DNA of 64,000 nucleotides from Agrococcus pavilionensis RW1 (GCF_000400485.1 NZ_ASHR01000021.1:62001-126000); one strand, 5' to 3'; shown: positions 1 to 8,401, counted from the first letter of the stretch. Translations and numbers: made by a program. The notes: generated by a model not told the origin, from the sequence alone.

Positions 1-1160
1 CAGTGCGCGACCTTGGGGCGGTCGATCGACTTCCAGTAGAGCAGCTCGATCGCCTCGCCGAGCTTGTTGACGACGTCGGGCACCTCGTCCCAGTCGAAGG
101 CGAGCTGCGTGTCGGTCCAGTGCAGCACGCGGTGCTGGTGCAGCCACGCGAAGAGCAGCTGGCCGCCGAGCCCGTCGTAGTTGCGCACGCGCGAGCCCGT
201 GATCGCGAAGCGGAAGATGCGGTCGAAGATCACCGCGTACTGCACGAGCTTCGCGTGCTTCGCGAGGTCGCGGTCGGCATCCGTCGCGTGCTCGTCGGCC
301 GCGATGCGCCGCTCGATCGCGACCGCCTCGCGGAACGCGGTGAGGTCGCAGCGCAGCTCCTCGAGCGAGTAGAGGAAGAACGGCATGCGCTGCTTGATCA
401 TGAACGGGTCGAACGGCAGGTCGCCGCGCATGTGGGTGCGGTCGTGGATGAGGTCCCACATGACGAAGGTGCGCTCGGCGAGGCCCTGGTCGGCGAGCAT
501 CTCGGCGGCGTCGGCGGGCAGCTCGAGCTTCGTGACGTCGCACGCCGCCTCGACGACGCGGCGGAAGCGGGCGGCCTCGCGGTCCTGGAAGATCGCGCCC
601 CACGTGAACGCCGGGATCTCGCGCATCGCGACCGTCTCGGGGAAGAGCACGGCCGAGTTCGTGTCGTAGCCGGCGGTGAAGTCGATGAAGCGCAGCGGCA
701 CGAAGAGCTTGTTCGAGTAGTCGCCAGCCTCGAGGTCGGCGATGAACTCGGGCCAGATGACCTCGACGACCACGGCCTCGACCTTGCGGTCGGGCGAGCC
801 GTTCTGGGTGTACATCGGGAAGACGACGAGGTGCTGCAGGCCGTCGACGCGGTGCTCCTGCGGCTGGAACTGCACGAGCGCGTCGAAGAAGTCGGGCTCG
901 CCGAAGCCCGAGGCGGCCCAGCGCTCGAAGTCGCGCGCGGCCTGGTCGAGGTAGGCGGCGTCGTGCGGGAACTCGGGGGCGATGTCGCGGATGCCCTGGG
1001 TCAGGTCGGCGACGTGGGCGCGCGCGCTCTCGTGGTGCGCGGCGTCGTCGATGGCGCCGCTCTTCGACTGGAGCGGCTGCAGCGCCGTCGCCGCGGCCTT
1101 GATGCGGAGCCAGGCGGGGTGCTGGCGGAGGTCGGCGGCGGTGGCCTGGGTCATCGTCAT
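1..1160 (-). CDS. DUF6421 family protein (C-terminus cut by window edge)
   Basis: At least 386 codons are open from an ATG at 1160 to the left edge, where the frame runs out of the window, so the C-terminus is missing. The start is supported by an AGGGAGG ribosome site about seven bases upstream. The translation begins MTMTQATAADLRQHPAW and contains the segments MWDLIHDRTHMRGDLPFDP and FAWLHQHRVLHWTDT, which I associate with the actinobacterial DUF6421 family, a large soluble protein of unknown function. The His/Asp-rich segment HDRTHMRGD could bind metal, but that is a guess. A TACGCT box on the same strand near 1233-1238 may be its promoter. The family call comes from memory of the family, not a search. 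Confidence 0.72.
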   Translation of the reverse strand, partial: MTMTQATAADLRQHPAWLRIKAAATALQPLQSKSGAIDDAAHHESARAHVADLTQGIRDIAPEFPHDAAYLDQAARDFERWAASGFGEPDFFDALVQFQPQEHRVDGLQHLVVFPMYTQNGSPDRKVEAVVVEVIWPEFIADLEAGDYSNKLFVPLRFIDFTAGYDTNSAVLFPETVAMREIPAFTWGAIFQDREAARFRRVVEAACDVTKLELPADAAEMLADQGLAERTFVMWDLIHDRTHMRGDLPFDPFMIKQRMPFFLYSLEELRCDLTAFREAVAIERRIAADEHATDADRDLAKHAKLVQYAVIFDRIFRFAITGSRVRNYDGLGGQLLFAWLHQHRVLHWTDTQLAFDWDEVPDVVNKLGEAIELLYWKSIDRPKVAH

Positions 1161-1442
1161 GGGAGCCTCCCTGGCGGTCGGTGCGGGCTGCGGGTGGCCG
1201 GATCGGCCCGTGAGGCGCACCGTCTGTGCGCGTTTCCAGCGTATGGGCCGCCCGGCGCACGTATCTTGCGTTCCGGCCGCCGTTTCCTGCCCGTTCCGAG
1301 TGGCACGGCGGAGCCTGCGGTCTCGCGCAACGCTCTTGCGCGGGGCACTGAGCATCGCCTCAGGAGGCCGCCAAGTCGGCTCGGCGAGCCTCGCGGGTTC
1401 GCCACGCTGGAGGGTGGTCATCGAGCAGGAGCGGGAGGGGCT
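1161..1442. other. Divergent intergenic region, no gene seen
   Basis: About 280 bases separate the divergent DUF6421 gene and the membrane protein that starts at 1443. I see no convincing ORF or RNA. A minus-strand TACGCT near 1233 is a plausible -10 element for the DUF6421 gene, with a leader of roughly 65 bases. Confidence 0.4.
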
Positions 1443-1907
1443 GTGAACGAGGGTTCGCTGTCATCGCGCGCCGCGCTGCCGATCGGAGGGCGGATCGTCG
1501 CTGCGATCGCCGTGCACCTGCTCGCCGCCCTCGTGCTCGAGCGCACCGCCTCGCCGGGGGTGAGCGACCTGCTGCGCGTGCCGCTGCCGAGCGGCGGCGG
1601 GCCCGCCGAGGCGCTCGCGGGCTGGGCGCTGCCATCTGCAGCGCCGCTTGCCGTCTGGGCGCTGCTCGTGGTCGGGCGGGCCTGGGTGCTGCAGCGCGGC
1701 TACTCGGCGTTCTGGTTCGTGGGAGCGGCGCTGCTCGTCGCCGCGGCGACCTTCCCGATCGTGCTGCTGCAGGCGCTCGTCACCGGCAGTCGCGAGGCCG
1801 TCGCCACGGCGCTCGCCGCCTGGCTCATCCCGCCGTGCGCCGCCACCGTCGCCGCGATGGCCCGCGTCACGCGGGGTGCGCGCGACGACCGCTCCTCGCC
1901 GCAGTAG
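1443..1907 (+). CDS. Small integral membrane protein, unknown function
   Basis: A 154-residue protein with about four hydrophobic helices: roughly residues 14-32, 58-75, 86-110 and 117-137. The basic C-terminal tail RVTRGARDDR suggests a cytoplasmic end. The GTG start at 1443 follows a GGGAGGGG ribosome site by a few bases. No motif lets me name it. It is followed by the CtaG-like gene on the same strand after about 250 bases, which does not require shared function. Codon use matches its neighbours. Confidence 0.6.
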   Translation: MNEGSLSSRAALPIGGRIVAAIAVHLLAALVLERTASPGVSDLLRVPLPSGGGPAEALAGWALPSAAPLAVWALLVVGRAWVLQRGYSAFWFVGAALLVAAATFPIVLLQALVTGSREAVATALAAWLIPPCAATVAAMARVTRGARDDRSSPQ

Positions 1908-2064
1908 CCGAGGAGCCTGCGTCATCGGCTCGTGGGCCGGTACGCTTGGCGCTGCAGCGACCGCCGCTCCTGCCAGCGCCCTGGGCCGAGTCTGGAAGCG
2001 GGCCGACAGCGCGCTCAAGACGGCGCGGCGGCATCGCGCGACCATCAGAGGAGGAGCGGACACC

Positions 2065-2163
2065 GTGTCGATCGCGACGTGCGCCGTGCATCACCCCGGA
2101 GGGATGCAGCAGCGGGCTGCGCATGCTCGCCGCTCCAGCTCACGCGATCGCGAGCCGCGATGA
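2065..2163 (+). CDS. Candidate 32-residue leader peptide coupled to ctaG
   Basis: A GTG at 2065 lies eight bases after a very strong AGAGGAGGAG ribosome site at 2047-2056. The frame codes 32 residues and stops at TGA 2161-2163, overlapping the ATG of the CtaG gene (2160-2162) as ATGA. The CtaG gene has no ribosome site of its own, so translational coupling is the natural reading. The peptide carries a Cys (residue 6), a His pair (9-10) and a Met (14), possible copper ligands. That is suggestive because CtaG proteins act in copper delivery. The ORF could still be chance in GC-rich DNA. Confidence 0.4.
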   Translation: MSIATCAVHHPGGMQQRAAHARRSSSRDREPR

Positions 2164-3131
2164 GCGGCCCCGGCTCGATCGGCCCACTGCCGCCACCGGG
2201 CTTCGAGCAGTTCCTGCTGCCGGCTTCTCCGGCGGTGCCGGTGCTGCCGGCGCTCGCGCTGGTCCTCGCCATCGCGTACCTGGCCGGTGTGCTGCGACTG
2301 CGGCGGCACGGGCACCCTTGGCCCTGGCTGCGAACCGCCTGCTTCCTGCTCGCCTGCCTGCTGATGGCGGTGGTCACCGGCGCGGGTATCGACGCCTACG
2401 GCCAGCTGATGTTCTCCATCCTGATGTTCCAGCAGCTCGCCTTGACGATGGTGATCGCCCCGTTGCTCGTGCTCGGATCTCCGGGAACCCTGCTGCTGCG
2501 CGCCACGCCGCATCGCGGCCTGGGCAGCACGGTGCTCCGGGTCGCACTGTGCGCGCTGCGCTCGAGGGCGGCCCGGCTCGCGCTGCATCCGGTGCTGGTC
2601 ATCCCGTTGATGCTGCTGTCCTTCTTCGGCCTCTACGTCGGTGGCATCGCGGATGCGCTGCTGCCGACCTCGATCGGCCATGTCGTCCTCGAAGTCGCCT
2701 TCCTCGTCGTTGGGATCGTGATCACGGCGCCGCTGGTGTCGTCGGATCCGCTGCCGCGGCGGACCACCTACCCGAGCCGGATGTTCGACATCTTCCTCGA
2801 GATGCAGGTGCATGCCGCCTTCGGGCTCGTGATGCTGTTCTCGCCCACGCCCTTCGTCGCCTACTTCACGACTTCCACGCCCGACTCGTGGGGTGTCGAC
2901 CCGCTCCGCGACCAGGGGGTCGCGGGGATCCTGGCGTGGACGTTCGGGGAGCTGCCGCTGCTGTTGATGCTGATCGTCACGCTCGCGCGGTGGCGACTCC
3001 AGGACACGAGTCGAGCCGCACGGGACGTGCGCCGTGCCGACGAGGACACCGAGGCGTACAACGCGTACCTGCGGCAGCTGCAGCAGCGCGAGCGCGGCAG
3101 CGCGGAGCTGCGCGCGGAATCCGACGACTAG
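2160..3131 (+). CDS. ctaG: CtaG-family cytochrome c oxidase assembly protein
   Basis: A 323-residue polytopic membrane protein of the caa3_CtaG family, whose members help assemble the copper-containing part of cytochrome c oxidase. About seven hydrophobic segments are visible, starting at residues 25-43, 57-75, 82-103, 142-160 and 171-190, then two near 215-235 and 265-283. The family-typical helix with MVIAPLLVLGSPGTLLLRA and conserved His residues (MQVHAAF) are present. The C-terminus is a charged coiled tail. The ATG at 2160 lacks a ribosome site and overlaps the upstream small ORF by four bases. A second family member lies at 50622-51434. Confidence 0.8.
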   Translation: MSGPGSIGPLPPPGFEQFLLPASPAVPVLPALALVLAIAYLAGVLRLRRHGHPWPWLRTACFLLACLLMAVVTGAGIDAYGQLMFSILMFQQLALTMVIAPLLVLGSPGTLLLRATPHRGLGSTVLRVALCALRSRAARLALHPVLVIPLMLLSFFGLYVGGIADALLPTSIGHVVLEVAFLVVGIVITAPLVSSDPLPRRTTYPSRMFDIFLEMQVHAAFGLVMLFSPTPFVAYFTTSTPDSWGVDPLRDQGVAGILAWTFGELPLLLMLIVTLARWRLQDTSRAARDVRRADEDTEAYNAYLRQLQQRERGSAELRAESDD

Positions 3132-3302
3132 CACTCGCGGCGGTCCCATGGAGGTGATCGATGCGCGATCGTCTCGGGATGCCCGCCCTCGACGCTCATC
3201 GCGGGTCGACGGATGCGCACTGGGCGCTGGACTGACGACCACGACGCCTTCGCCCTCGCCGACCGAGCCGGCGCGCCGGGCCGGACTCGTGCGAGATCCG
3301 TC

Positions 3303-3653
3303 CTACGAGGAGACGAGCGTCGACGCGACCAGGAAGGCGCCCCAGCTGCCGACCGCCGCGGCGACCGGCGCGAGGATCGCCCAGCGCTGCTTCGCCGCTG
3401 CGGCAGCGGCGCCGATGCCGTTGCCGATCAGGGTGCAGGCGAGCAGCGTCACCCAGAACAGGAACCGCGCGGGGCCGTCATCGGCGCCCGAGGCCTGCGC
3501 CGCATTCCCGAGCGAGCCGTCGCCGACCGGCGCGAGCAGCAGCACCCCGAAGATGTTCGCGAACACGAGCGCCCAGGCCGCGAGCCGCCAGCGGTCGGCC
3601 GCTGTCCACTCGCGCTGCGGCTCGAGCTCCTCGTCGTCCCACTCCGTGCTCAC
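3303..3653 (-). CDS. Small membrane protein downstream of xthA
   Basis: A 116-residue protein. It has an acidic, Trp-containing N-terminus (MSTEWDDEELEPQREW) and three or four hydrophobic segments (about 25-43, 63-80, 91-110). It lies 43 bases after the xthA stop on the same strand, so it is probably co-transcribed. I do not recognise a named family. The 3132-3302 gap beyond it holds no gene I can support. Confidence 0.6.
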   Translation of the reverse strand: MSTEWDDEELEPQREWTAADRWRLAAWALVFANIFGVLLLAPVGDGSLGNAAQASGADDGPARFLFWVTLLACTLIGNGIGAAAAAAKQRWAILAPVAAAVGSWGAFLVASTLVSS

Positions 3654-3696
3654 GACCGCACCGCCTCGCGCGCGGCGCGACCCGACGCATCCGCCA

Positions 3697-4509
3697 TCAG
3701 AAGATCATCGGGCGGTCGTCGTCGAGCTCGGTCTCGAGGTCGAGGTCGACCACGACCGGCACGTGGTCGCTCGGCGCGTCGCCCGCGCGCTCGTCGCGGT
3801 GGATCGCCGCGCGCGTGACGAGGTCGGCGAGCTCGGGGCTGCCGAGCACGAAGTCGATGCGCATGCCCTCGTCCTTGTTCCAGCGCCCCGCCTTGTAGTC
3901 CCAGTAGGTGTAGCCGCGGGCGCGGTCGCGCACGACGTCGACGAGGCCCGCCTCGAGCAGCGCGCCGAACGCCTCCCGCTCGGGCACCGACACGTGCGTC
4001 GAGCCGTCGAAGGCGCCGATGTCCCACACGTCGGTGTCGAGCGGCGCGATGTTGAAGTCGCCCATGAGCGCGAGCGGCTGCCCGCGCCACTCGTCGAGCA
4101 GCCCCGTGAGCACCCGCAGCCACTCGAGCTTGTAGCCGTAGTGCGCGTGGGTGAGCTCGCGGCCGTTGGGCACGTAGAGGCTCCAGAGCCGCACGCCCTC
4201 GACCGTCGCGGCCATCGCGCGCGCCTCGACCACCGGATCGCCGGTGTTGGCGTAGCCGGGCTGGCCCGGGAAGTCGCGCTCGACCTCGGTCATCGGCAGC
4301 CGCGACGCGATCGCGACGCCGTTCCACTGGCTGTGCCCGTGCGCCTGCACCTCATACCCCGCGGCCTCGAACGCTGCGTAGGGGAACTGCTCCGTCTTGC
4401 ACTTGATCTCCTGCATCGCGAGCACGTCGACGTCGCTGCGCTCGAGCCAGTCGACGATGCGGGCCGTGCGAGCGCGCACGGAGTTCACGTTCCAGGTGGC
4501 GATGCGCAT
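3697..4509 (-). CDS. xthA: Exodeoxyribonuclease III (AP endonuclease)
   Basis: A 270-residue member of the exonuclease III/AP endonuclease fold, which cuts DNA at abasic sites and trims 3' ends in base excision repair. Signature parts are visible in order: MRIATWNVNS with Asn7, MQEIKCK with the metal-binding Glu, SLYVPNG, MGDFNIAP with the catalytic Asp and Asn, and the C-terminal SDHVPVVVDL with the Asp-His pair. Length is normal for the bacterial enzyme. The ATG start is fixed by a TAGGCT box at 4516-4521, exactly six bases upstream, indicating a leaderless mRNA. It shares the short intergenic region with the divergent gene at 4582. Confidence 0.95.
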   Translation of the reverse strand: MRIATWNVNSVRARTARIVDWLERSDVDVLAMQEIKCKTEQFPYAAFEAAGYEVQAHGHSQWNGVAIASRLPMTEVERDFPGQPGYANTGDPVVEARAMAATVEGVRLWSLYVPNGRELTHAHYGYKLEWLRVLTGLLDEWRGQPLALMGDFNIAPLDTDVWDIGAFDGSTHVSVPEREAFGALLEAGLVDVVRDRARGYTYWDYKAGRWNKDEGMRIDFVLGSPELADLVTRAAIHRDERAGDAPSDHVPVVVDLDLETELDDDRPMIF

Positions 4510-4581
4510 GCTCCGAGCCTAGATGGGGCGGCGGATGCGTGGGGTGCGGGCGCGCGTGTACCCCTGGTGCACACTGGATGC
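4510..4581. promoter_or_regulatory. Back-to-back leaderless promoters (xthA / MDMPI-like gene)
   Basis: On the minus strand TAGGCT (4516-4521) ends six bases before the xthA ATG. On the plus strand CACACT (4570-4575) ends six bases before the ATG at 4582. Neither gene has a ribosome site, so both mRNAs are expected to begin at or next to the start codon. A GGATGC motif lies between them at about 4531 and another overlaps the spacer before 4582. Confidence 0.55.
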
Positions 4582-5193
4582 ATGGGAAACGCGCGCGAAC
4601 GCTATCTCCAGGCGCTCGATCTCTTCTCCGCCGAGGCGCGAGCCGGGGCCGATCGGCTCGGCCTGCCGTCGGCGTGCACCGACTGGTCGATCGCCGATGT
4701 CATCCGCCACGTCTCGGGCGTGCAGGCCGAGCACGGCGGCGCCGCGCTGCTGGGCCGCGCCGCCGACGCGGGGGAGCGGGCGCACCTCGAGCTCATGGGC
4801 CCGGGCGGCGACTTCGAGGCCGTCGAGCGCTGGGAGGAGCTCGCGGCGCAGCTGCGATCGGCCGCGCACGTCGCGGTCGAGGAGACCTTCGCAGACCTCG
4901 CGCTGCCGACGCTCGACATGGCGCTCCACGCGTGGGACGTGCGGTGGGCATCCGCTCGCGTCGGCCTCGCGGGCAACCTCGAGTTCCCCGGCGACCTGCT
5001 CGAGTGGATGGAGGCGTTCCGCGACAGCGCCGACGAGGCGGCCGTGCGCCGACCGGGCATCTTCGACGCGCCGGTCGAGCCGCCCGCGGGCGCGACCCGC
5101 TCGGAGCTCCTCGTCGCGTGGGCGGGCCGCGACCCGCGTACCGGCATGCGGCCGCGCGCCGACAGCGTGCCCGTGCCGACCGACGCGTCCTGA
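4582..5193 (+). CDS. Maleylpyruvate isomerase/DinB-fold family protein
   Basis: A 203-residue soluble protein of the actinobacterial mycothiol-dependent maleylpyruvate isomerase-like (DinB helical bundle) group. Evidence is the N-terminal layout ERYLQALDLFSAEARAGADRLGLPSACTDWSIADVIRHVSGVQ (given here only as landmarks), the W-S-I-x-D-V-I-x-H motif, and a later MALHAWDVRWA segment with the family His that can bind metal. Most members are uncharacterised thiol-dependent enzymes, so the substrate is unknown. The ATG is six bases after CACACT, matching the leaderless pattern. It is followed closely by pyrE. Confidence 0.7.
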   Translation: MGNARERYLQALDLFSAEARAGADRLGLPSACTDWSIADVIRHVSGVQAEHGGAALLGRAADAGERAHLELMGPGGDFEAVERWEELAAQLRSAAHVAVEETFADLALPTLDMALHAWDVRWASARVGLAGNLEFPGDLLEWMEAFRDSADEAAVRRPGIFDAPVEPPAGATRSELLVAWAGRDPRTGMRPRADSVPVPTDAS

Positions 5194-5219
5194 CGCATCC
5201 GCGAAGTAGCCTGGTGGGC

Positions 5220-5771
5220 GTGACCGCGCGCGACCGACTCATCCAGCTCATCCGCGACGAGGCCGTCTTCCACGGCGACTTCGTGCTCACGAGCGGCAAG
5301 CGCGCGAGCTACTACATCGACCTGCGCAAGCTCTCGCTCGACCACCGCGCCGCGCCGCTGATCGGCGACGTGCTGCTCGACCTCATCGCCGACATCCCCG
5401 ACGTCGCGGCGGTGGGCGGCCTCACGATGGGCGCCGACCCGCTCGCGAACGCCGTGCTGCACCGGGGGCTCGCGCGCGGGCTCGAGGTGGATGCGTTCGT
5501 CGTGCGCAAGGAGCCGAAGGACCACGGCCGCGGCCGCCAGATCGAGGGGCCGGACCTCGCCGGCAAGCGCGTCGTCGTCGTGGAGGACACGTCGACGACC
5601 GGCGGCAGCCCGCTCAAGGCGATCGAGGCGCTGCGGAAGGTCGGCGCAGAGGTCGTCGCCGTCGCCGTGATCGTCGACCGCGCGACGGGCGCGCAAGCGG
5701 CGATCGAAGCGGCGGGCGTCGAGTACCGCGCGGCGATCGCGCTCGGCGACCTGGGGCTCGAGCCGCAGTAG
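5220..5771 (+). CDS. pyrE: Orotate phosphoribosyltransferase
   Basis: A 183-residue enzyme that joins orotate to PRPP to make OMP in pyrimidine synthesis. The PRPP-binding loop VVVEDTSTTGGS sits at about residues 118-129. The N-terminal SGKRASYYIDLRK motif and the catalytic-loop KEPKDHGRGRQIEG stretch are intact. The GTG at 5220 is seven bases after TAGCCT (5207-5212), with no ribosome site, so it is probably leaderless. An in-frame GTG six bases upstream is less likely. It stands alone here; other pyrimidine genes are not in the window. Confidence 0.95.
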   Translation: MTARDRLIQLIRDEAVFHGDFVLTSGKRASYYIDLRKLSLDHRAAPLIGDVLLDLIADIPDVAAVGGLTMGADPLANAVLHRGLARGLEVDAFVVRKEPKDHGRGRQIEGPDLAGKRVVVVEDTSTTGGSPLKAIEALRKVGAEVVAVAVIVDRATGAQAAIEAAGVEYRAAIALGDLGLEPQ

Positions 5772-5842
5772 CGGGCTGGAGCGGGGAGCGACCGCCGCTC
5801 GTGCCAGACTTGCTTGTCTGACAGCGGCGGGAAGAAGGTCAC

Positions 5843-6769
5843 GTGGGCGGAGTGCTGATCGGCTTCGGCATCATCGGCTTCGTCATCCTCGTCGGCTGGC
5901 TGCTCGCGCGCTTCCGGATCGTCGACCAGGAGGGGCGGCTCGTCCTCAACCGCACGAGCTTCTTCGCGGCGAGCCCCGCGCTGCTGTTCACGGTGCTGAG
6001 CGAAGCCGACGTGGGCCTGCTCTTCTCGAGCGTGCTCGCGGTCGCCCTCGTCGCGTTCATCGCGGTCGCACTCATCTACGCCGTCGTCGCGCGCATCTGG
6101 TTCACCCGCGACCCGAGCCGCATCGCGCTCGCCGCGACCGCGACCGGCTACTCGAACATCAACAACATCGGCCTGCCTGTGGCGATCTACGTCATCGGCG
6201 ACGCGAGCTTCGTCGGCCCGATGCTGCTGCTCCAGCTGCTGCTGCTCGCCCCCGCCCTGCTCGCGACGCTCGACATCCTGAGCGCAGGGCGCGCATCCGT
6301 CGGCCGGATCCTGACGCAGCCGCTCCGCAACCCCATGCTCATCGCCTCGGCGCTCGGGGCGCTCGTGTCGGCGCTCGAGATCGAGCTGCCCGATCCGGTG
6401 CTCGCGCCGCTCGAGATCCTCGGCGGAGCGGCGGTGCCGCTCATGCTGCTCGCGTTCGGCATCTCGCTGCGCGGCGAGCGGCCGCTGCAGCCGGGCTCGG
6501 GCCGCAAGGAGGTCGTGCTCGCGGTGCTGCTCAAGTCGCTCATCATGCCGGTCGTGGCGTTCGCGCTCGCGCGCTTCGCCTTCGGCCTCGACGAGCAGCT
6601 CGTCTATGCGTGCACGGTGATGGCGGCGCTGCCGAGCGCGCAGAACATGTACCAGTACGCGCTGCGCTACGACCGCGCGACGCTCATCACCCGCGACATC
6701 GTGCTGCTGACGACCTTCGGCTCGCTGCCGGTGATGCTGCTGATCGCCTGGCTCCTCGGGCCGGCCTAG
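5843..6769 (+). CDS. AEC family transporter (auxin efflux carrier-like permease)
   Basis: A 308-residue permease with about ten transmembrane segments in the inverted five-plus-five arrangement of the AEC/BASS superfamily. The typical NxxNIGLP motif is seen as SNINNIGLPVAIY at about residues 103-115. The second-half crossover PSAQNMYQYALRY is near 273. Members export organic acids or related anions; the substrate here is unknown. The GTG start at 5843 follows GAAGAAGG. An inverted repeat CAGAC-N6-GTCTG at 5805-5820 lies just upstream and could be an operator. The stop codon overlaps the convergent gene's stop. Confidence 0.82.
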   Translation: MGGVLIGFGIIGFVILVGWLLARFRIVDQEGRLVLNRTSFFAASPALLFTVLSEADVGLLFSSVLAVALVAFIAVALIYAVVARIWFTRDPSRIALAATATGYSNINNIGLPVAIYVIGDASFVGPMLLLQLLLLAPALLATLDILSAGRASVGRILTQPLRNPMLIASALGALVSALEIELPDPVLAPLEILGGAAVPLMLLAFGISLRGERPLQPGSGRKEVVLAVLLKSLIMPVVAFALARFAFGLDEQLVYACTVMAALPSAQNMYQYALRYDRATLITRDIVLLTTFGSLPVMLLIAWLLGPA

Positions 6770-6772
6770 GCC
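6763..6772. other. Palindrome carrying both convergent stop codons
   Basis: The 10-bp palindrome GGCCTAGGCC contains TAG of the plus-strand permease (6767-6769) and TAG of the minus-strand gene (6768-6766). The two convergent genes therefore overlap by four bases on CTAG. Confidence 0.8.
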
Positions 6773-7143
6773 CCGCCCATCCCCGGCCACTCGGTGAGCG
6801 GCGGTGCCGGCCGCAGCCGGCCGGTCTCGGGCACCGGCAGCTCCCAGAAGCGGGCGTCGCCGCCGACCGCGCCGAGGTCGTCGCGCTTGACGCGCACCCG
6901 CTCGGGCGTCACCTCCGTCACCCGCACGCGCACGTCACCGTCGTCGAGCGACAGCAGGAACGCATCCATCAGCCACGCGATCGAGTGGTCGTCGAGCGCC
7001 TCCTCGGCGGCGAGCCAGTCGCTCGCCTCGGCGAGCGGACGGCCGAGCAGATCCATCGGCTGGAAGTCGTCGCCGACCATCCGCAGGTAGCCGACGGTCT
7101 CGCCGTCGGGCCGTCGGTGGGGCATCCAGTCGCTCGGGATCAT
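6766..7143 (-). CDS. Conserved hypothetical protein
   Basis: A 125-residue acidic soluble protein starting MIPSDWMPHRRPDGE. I chose the ATG at 7143, not the longer frame to 7176, because TATCGT at 7156-7151 (minus) lies seven bases upstream as in other leaderless starts here. The upstream residues look like intergenic translation. The content is Trp- and Asp-rich with no signal peptide or membrane segment. I do not recognise a domain. The type is common beside small membrane genes in Microbacteriaceae, but no function can be given. Confidence 0.62.
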   Translation of the reverse strand: MIPSDWMPHRRPDGETVGYLRMVGDDFQPMDLLGRPLAEASDWLAAEEALDDHSIAWLMDAFLLSLDDGDVRVRVTEVTPERVRVKRDDLGAVGGDARFWELPVPETGRLRPAPPLTEWPGMGGA

Positions 7144-7204
7144 GCCGACCACGATACGGCGGATGCGCTGGGGCACGTCGGGCGGGATGGCCTACGGTGT
7201 GCGC
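7144..7204. promoter_or_regulatory. Divergent leaderless promoters
   Basis: TATCGT on the minus strand (7156-7151) precedes the ATG at 7143 by seven bases. TACGGT on the plus strand (7193-7198) precedes the ATG at 7205 by six bases. No ribosome site is present on either side. Confidence 0.5.
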
Positions 7205-7594
7205 ATGAGCGACGCCGCACCGCAGCACCCACCGCACGCGACGGCCGGGCGGCCGCCGCAGTACGCGCCGCCGCCCGCGCGCCGCGGCGGCCGGACGTTC
7301 GCGATCCTGGCGCTCGTCGTCGCCGGCCTCGAGGTGCTCACCGGGCCGCTCATGGTGCTCGTGCTCAGCGGAGCGATCCGCGCTGGCCTGGACCCCTCGG
7401 GCATCGGCCTGCTGAGCGGCGGCGTCGGCGCGCTCAGCGCGGTGCTCGGCGCCATCGCCGCGGCGCTCGCGATCGTCTCGATCCTCCGCCGCGAGCCGGC
7501 GCGCGTGCTCGCCGGCATCGCGCTCGGCATCGCGATCTCGGCGCTCGCGTCGCTGATCGCGTCGGCCCTGCAGGTCGTGCTCTTCTCGTTCTGA
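7205..7594 (+). CDS. Small Pro-rich N-terminal membrane protein (DUF4190-like)
   Basis: A 129-residue protein with a Pro/His/Ala-rich cytoplasmic N-terminus (about 1-35). Three or four hydrophobic segments follow (about 36-57, 68-95 and 102-125). The layout resembles small actinobacterial DUF4190-type membrane proteins, but I cannot confirm the family. The start is supported by TACGGT six bases upstream. Its stop lies 35 bases from the stop of the convergent TetR gene. Confidence 0.58.
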   Translation: MSDAAPQHPPHATAGRPPQYAPPPARRGGRTFAILALVVAGLEVLTGPLMVLVLSGAIRAGLDPSGIGLLSGGVGALSAVLGAIAAALAIVSILRREPARVLAGIALGIAISALASLIASALQVVLFSF

Positions 7595-7631
7595 GTCGCG
7601 GGCGCGGCGGGGCTCACGGGCGTCGCGGCCG

Positions 7632-8351
7632 CTACTGCGAGAGCTCGCTGTCCAGGCGGTCGAGCAGCGCTTCGAGCGAGATCTCGAACTCCTCGTCGCT
7701 GCGGTCCTCGCTCAGCAGGGGCCGCAGACGAAGGACCTCCGGCGCGTCGTCGAGCATGAGCTCGCCGTCAGCGTGCGGGATGGTCGCGTCGCCCTCGTCG
7801 AGCGGCTCCTCGACCGGACCGGTGTCGGCTCCCCGCACCGACGACTCGAGCAGCAGCTGCCCGAGCAGGAAGCTGCTGAAGAGGCGGTAGGTCGTGACGG
7901 CCTGCTGATCGCTGAAGCCCTGCTGCACGAGGGTGCTGAGCAGGGTCTCGACGACCTCGACGCTGCGCAGCGGCGGGCGCAGCCACGGTGCCGCCGGGTG
8001 CCGGGTCGCGACGAGCGGGAAGGCCTTCGGGTGCTCGATCGCGATGCGCCGCACCCGATGCGCGAACATCTGGAGGAAGCCCTGCCAGTGCTCGGCGAGC
8101 TCCTCGTCGAGCTCTGCCGTCAGGTCGCCCATGAGCCGGTTCACGACGCCCTCGAGCAGGTCCTCCTTGCCGTGCACGTAGCGATACAGCGCCATGGCCT
8201 CCACGCCGAGGTCTTGCGCTAGCGATCGCATGGTGAGGCCGTGGGGCCCGGATCGGTCGATGTGCGCGAGGGCGGCGTCGATGACCAGCTCTTGGCTCAG
8301 CCGCCGGGTGGGCGCGGCGGACGCCGGCTTGCTGGTCGATCGCTTCGTCAT
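7632..8351 (-). CDS. TetR-family regulator with TetR_C-type ligand domain
   Basis: A 239-residue repressor. The N-terminal helix-turn-helix is at about residues 20-65 (VIDAALAHIDRSG...GLTMRSLAQDLGVEAMALYRYVHGKEDLLEGV), with the family-typical LYRYVxGKEDL recognition region. The C-terminal part contains the VATRHPAAPWLRPPLRSVE-like segment of the tetracycline-repressor C-terminal class, which binds small molecules. The ATG follows GAGAGGGAAG. A TAGCGT box (minus, 8397-8392) and a perfect operator-like palindrome at 8402-8418 lie between it and the divergent gene, suggesting autoregulation and control of that gene. Confidence 0.88.
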   Translation of the reverse strand: MTKRSTSKPASAAPTRRLSQELVIDAALAHIDRSGPHGLTMRSLAQDLGVEAMALYRYVHGKEDLLEGVVNRLMGDLTAELDEELAEHWQGFLQMFAHRVRRIAIEHPKAFPLVATRHPAAPWLRPPLRSVEVVETLLSTLVQQGFSDQQAVTTYRLFSSFLLGQLLLESSVRGADTGPVEEPLDEGDATIPHADGELMLDDAPEVLRLRPLLSEDRSDEEFEISLEALLDRLDSELSQ

Positions 8352-8401
8352 CCGTCTTCCCTCTCGGTGCGGTGGCCCGCGCTCGCGCCCAACGCTACTG
8401 T

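Noticed and set aside
2091-3242. 383-codon minus-strand ORF opposite ctaG
   Set aside because: Composition is Gln/Arg/Glu repeats with no hydrophobic core. The plus strand codes a recognisable CtaG protein.
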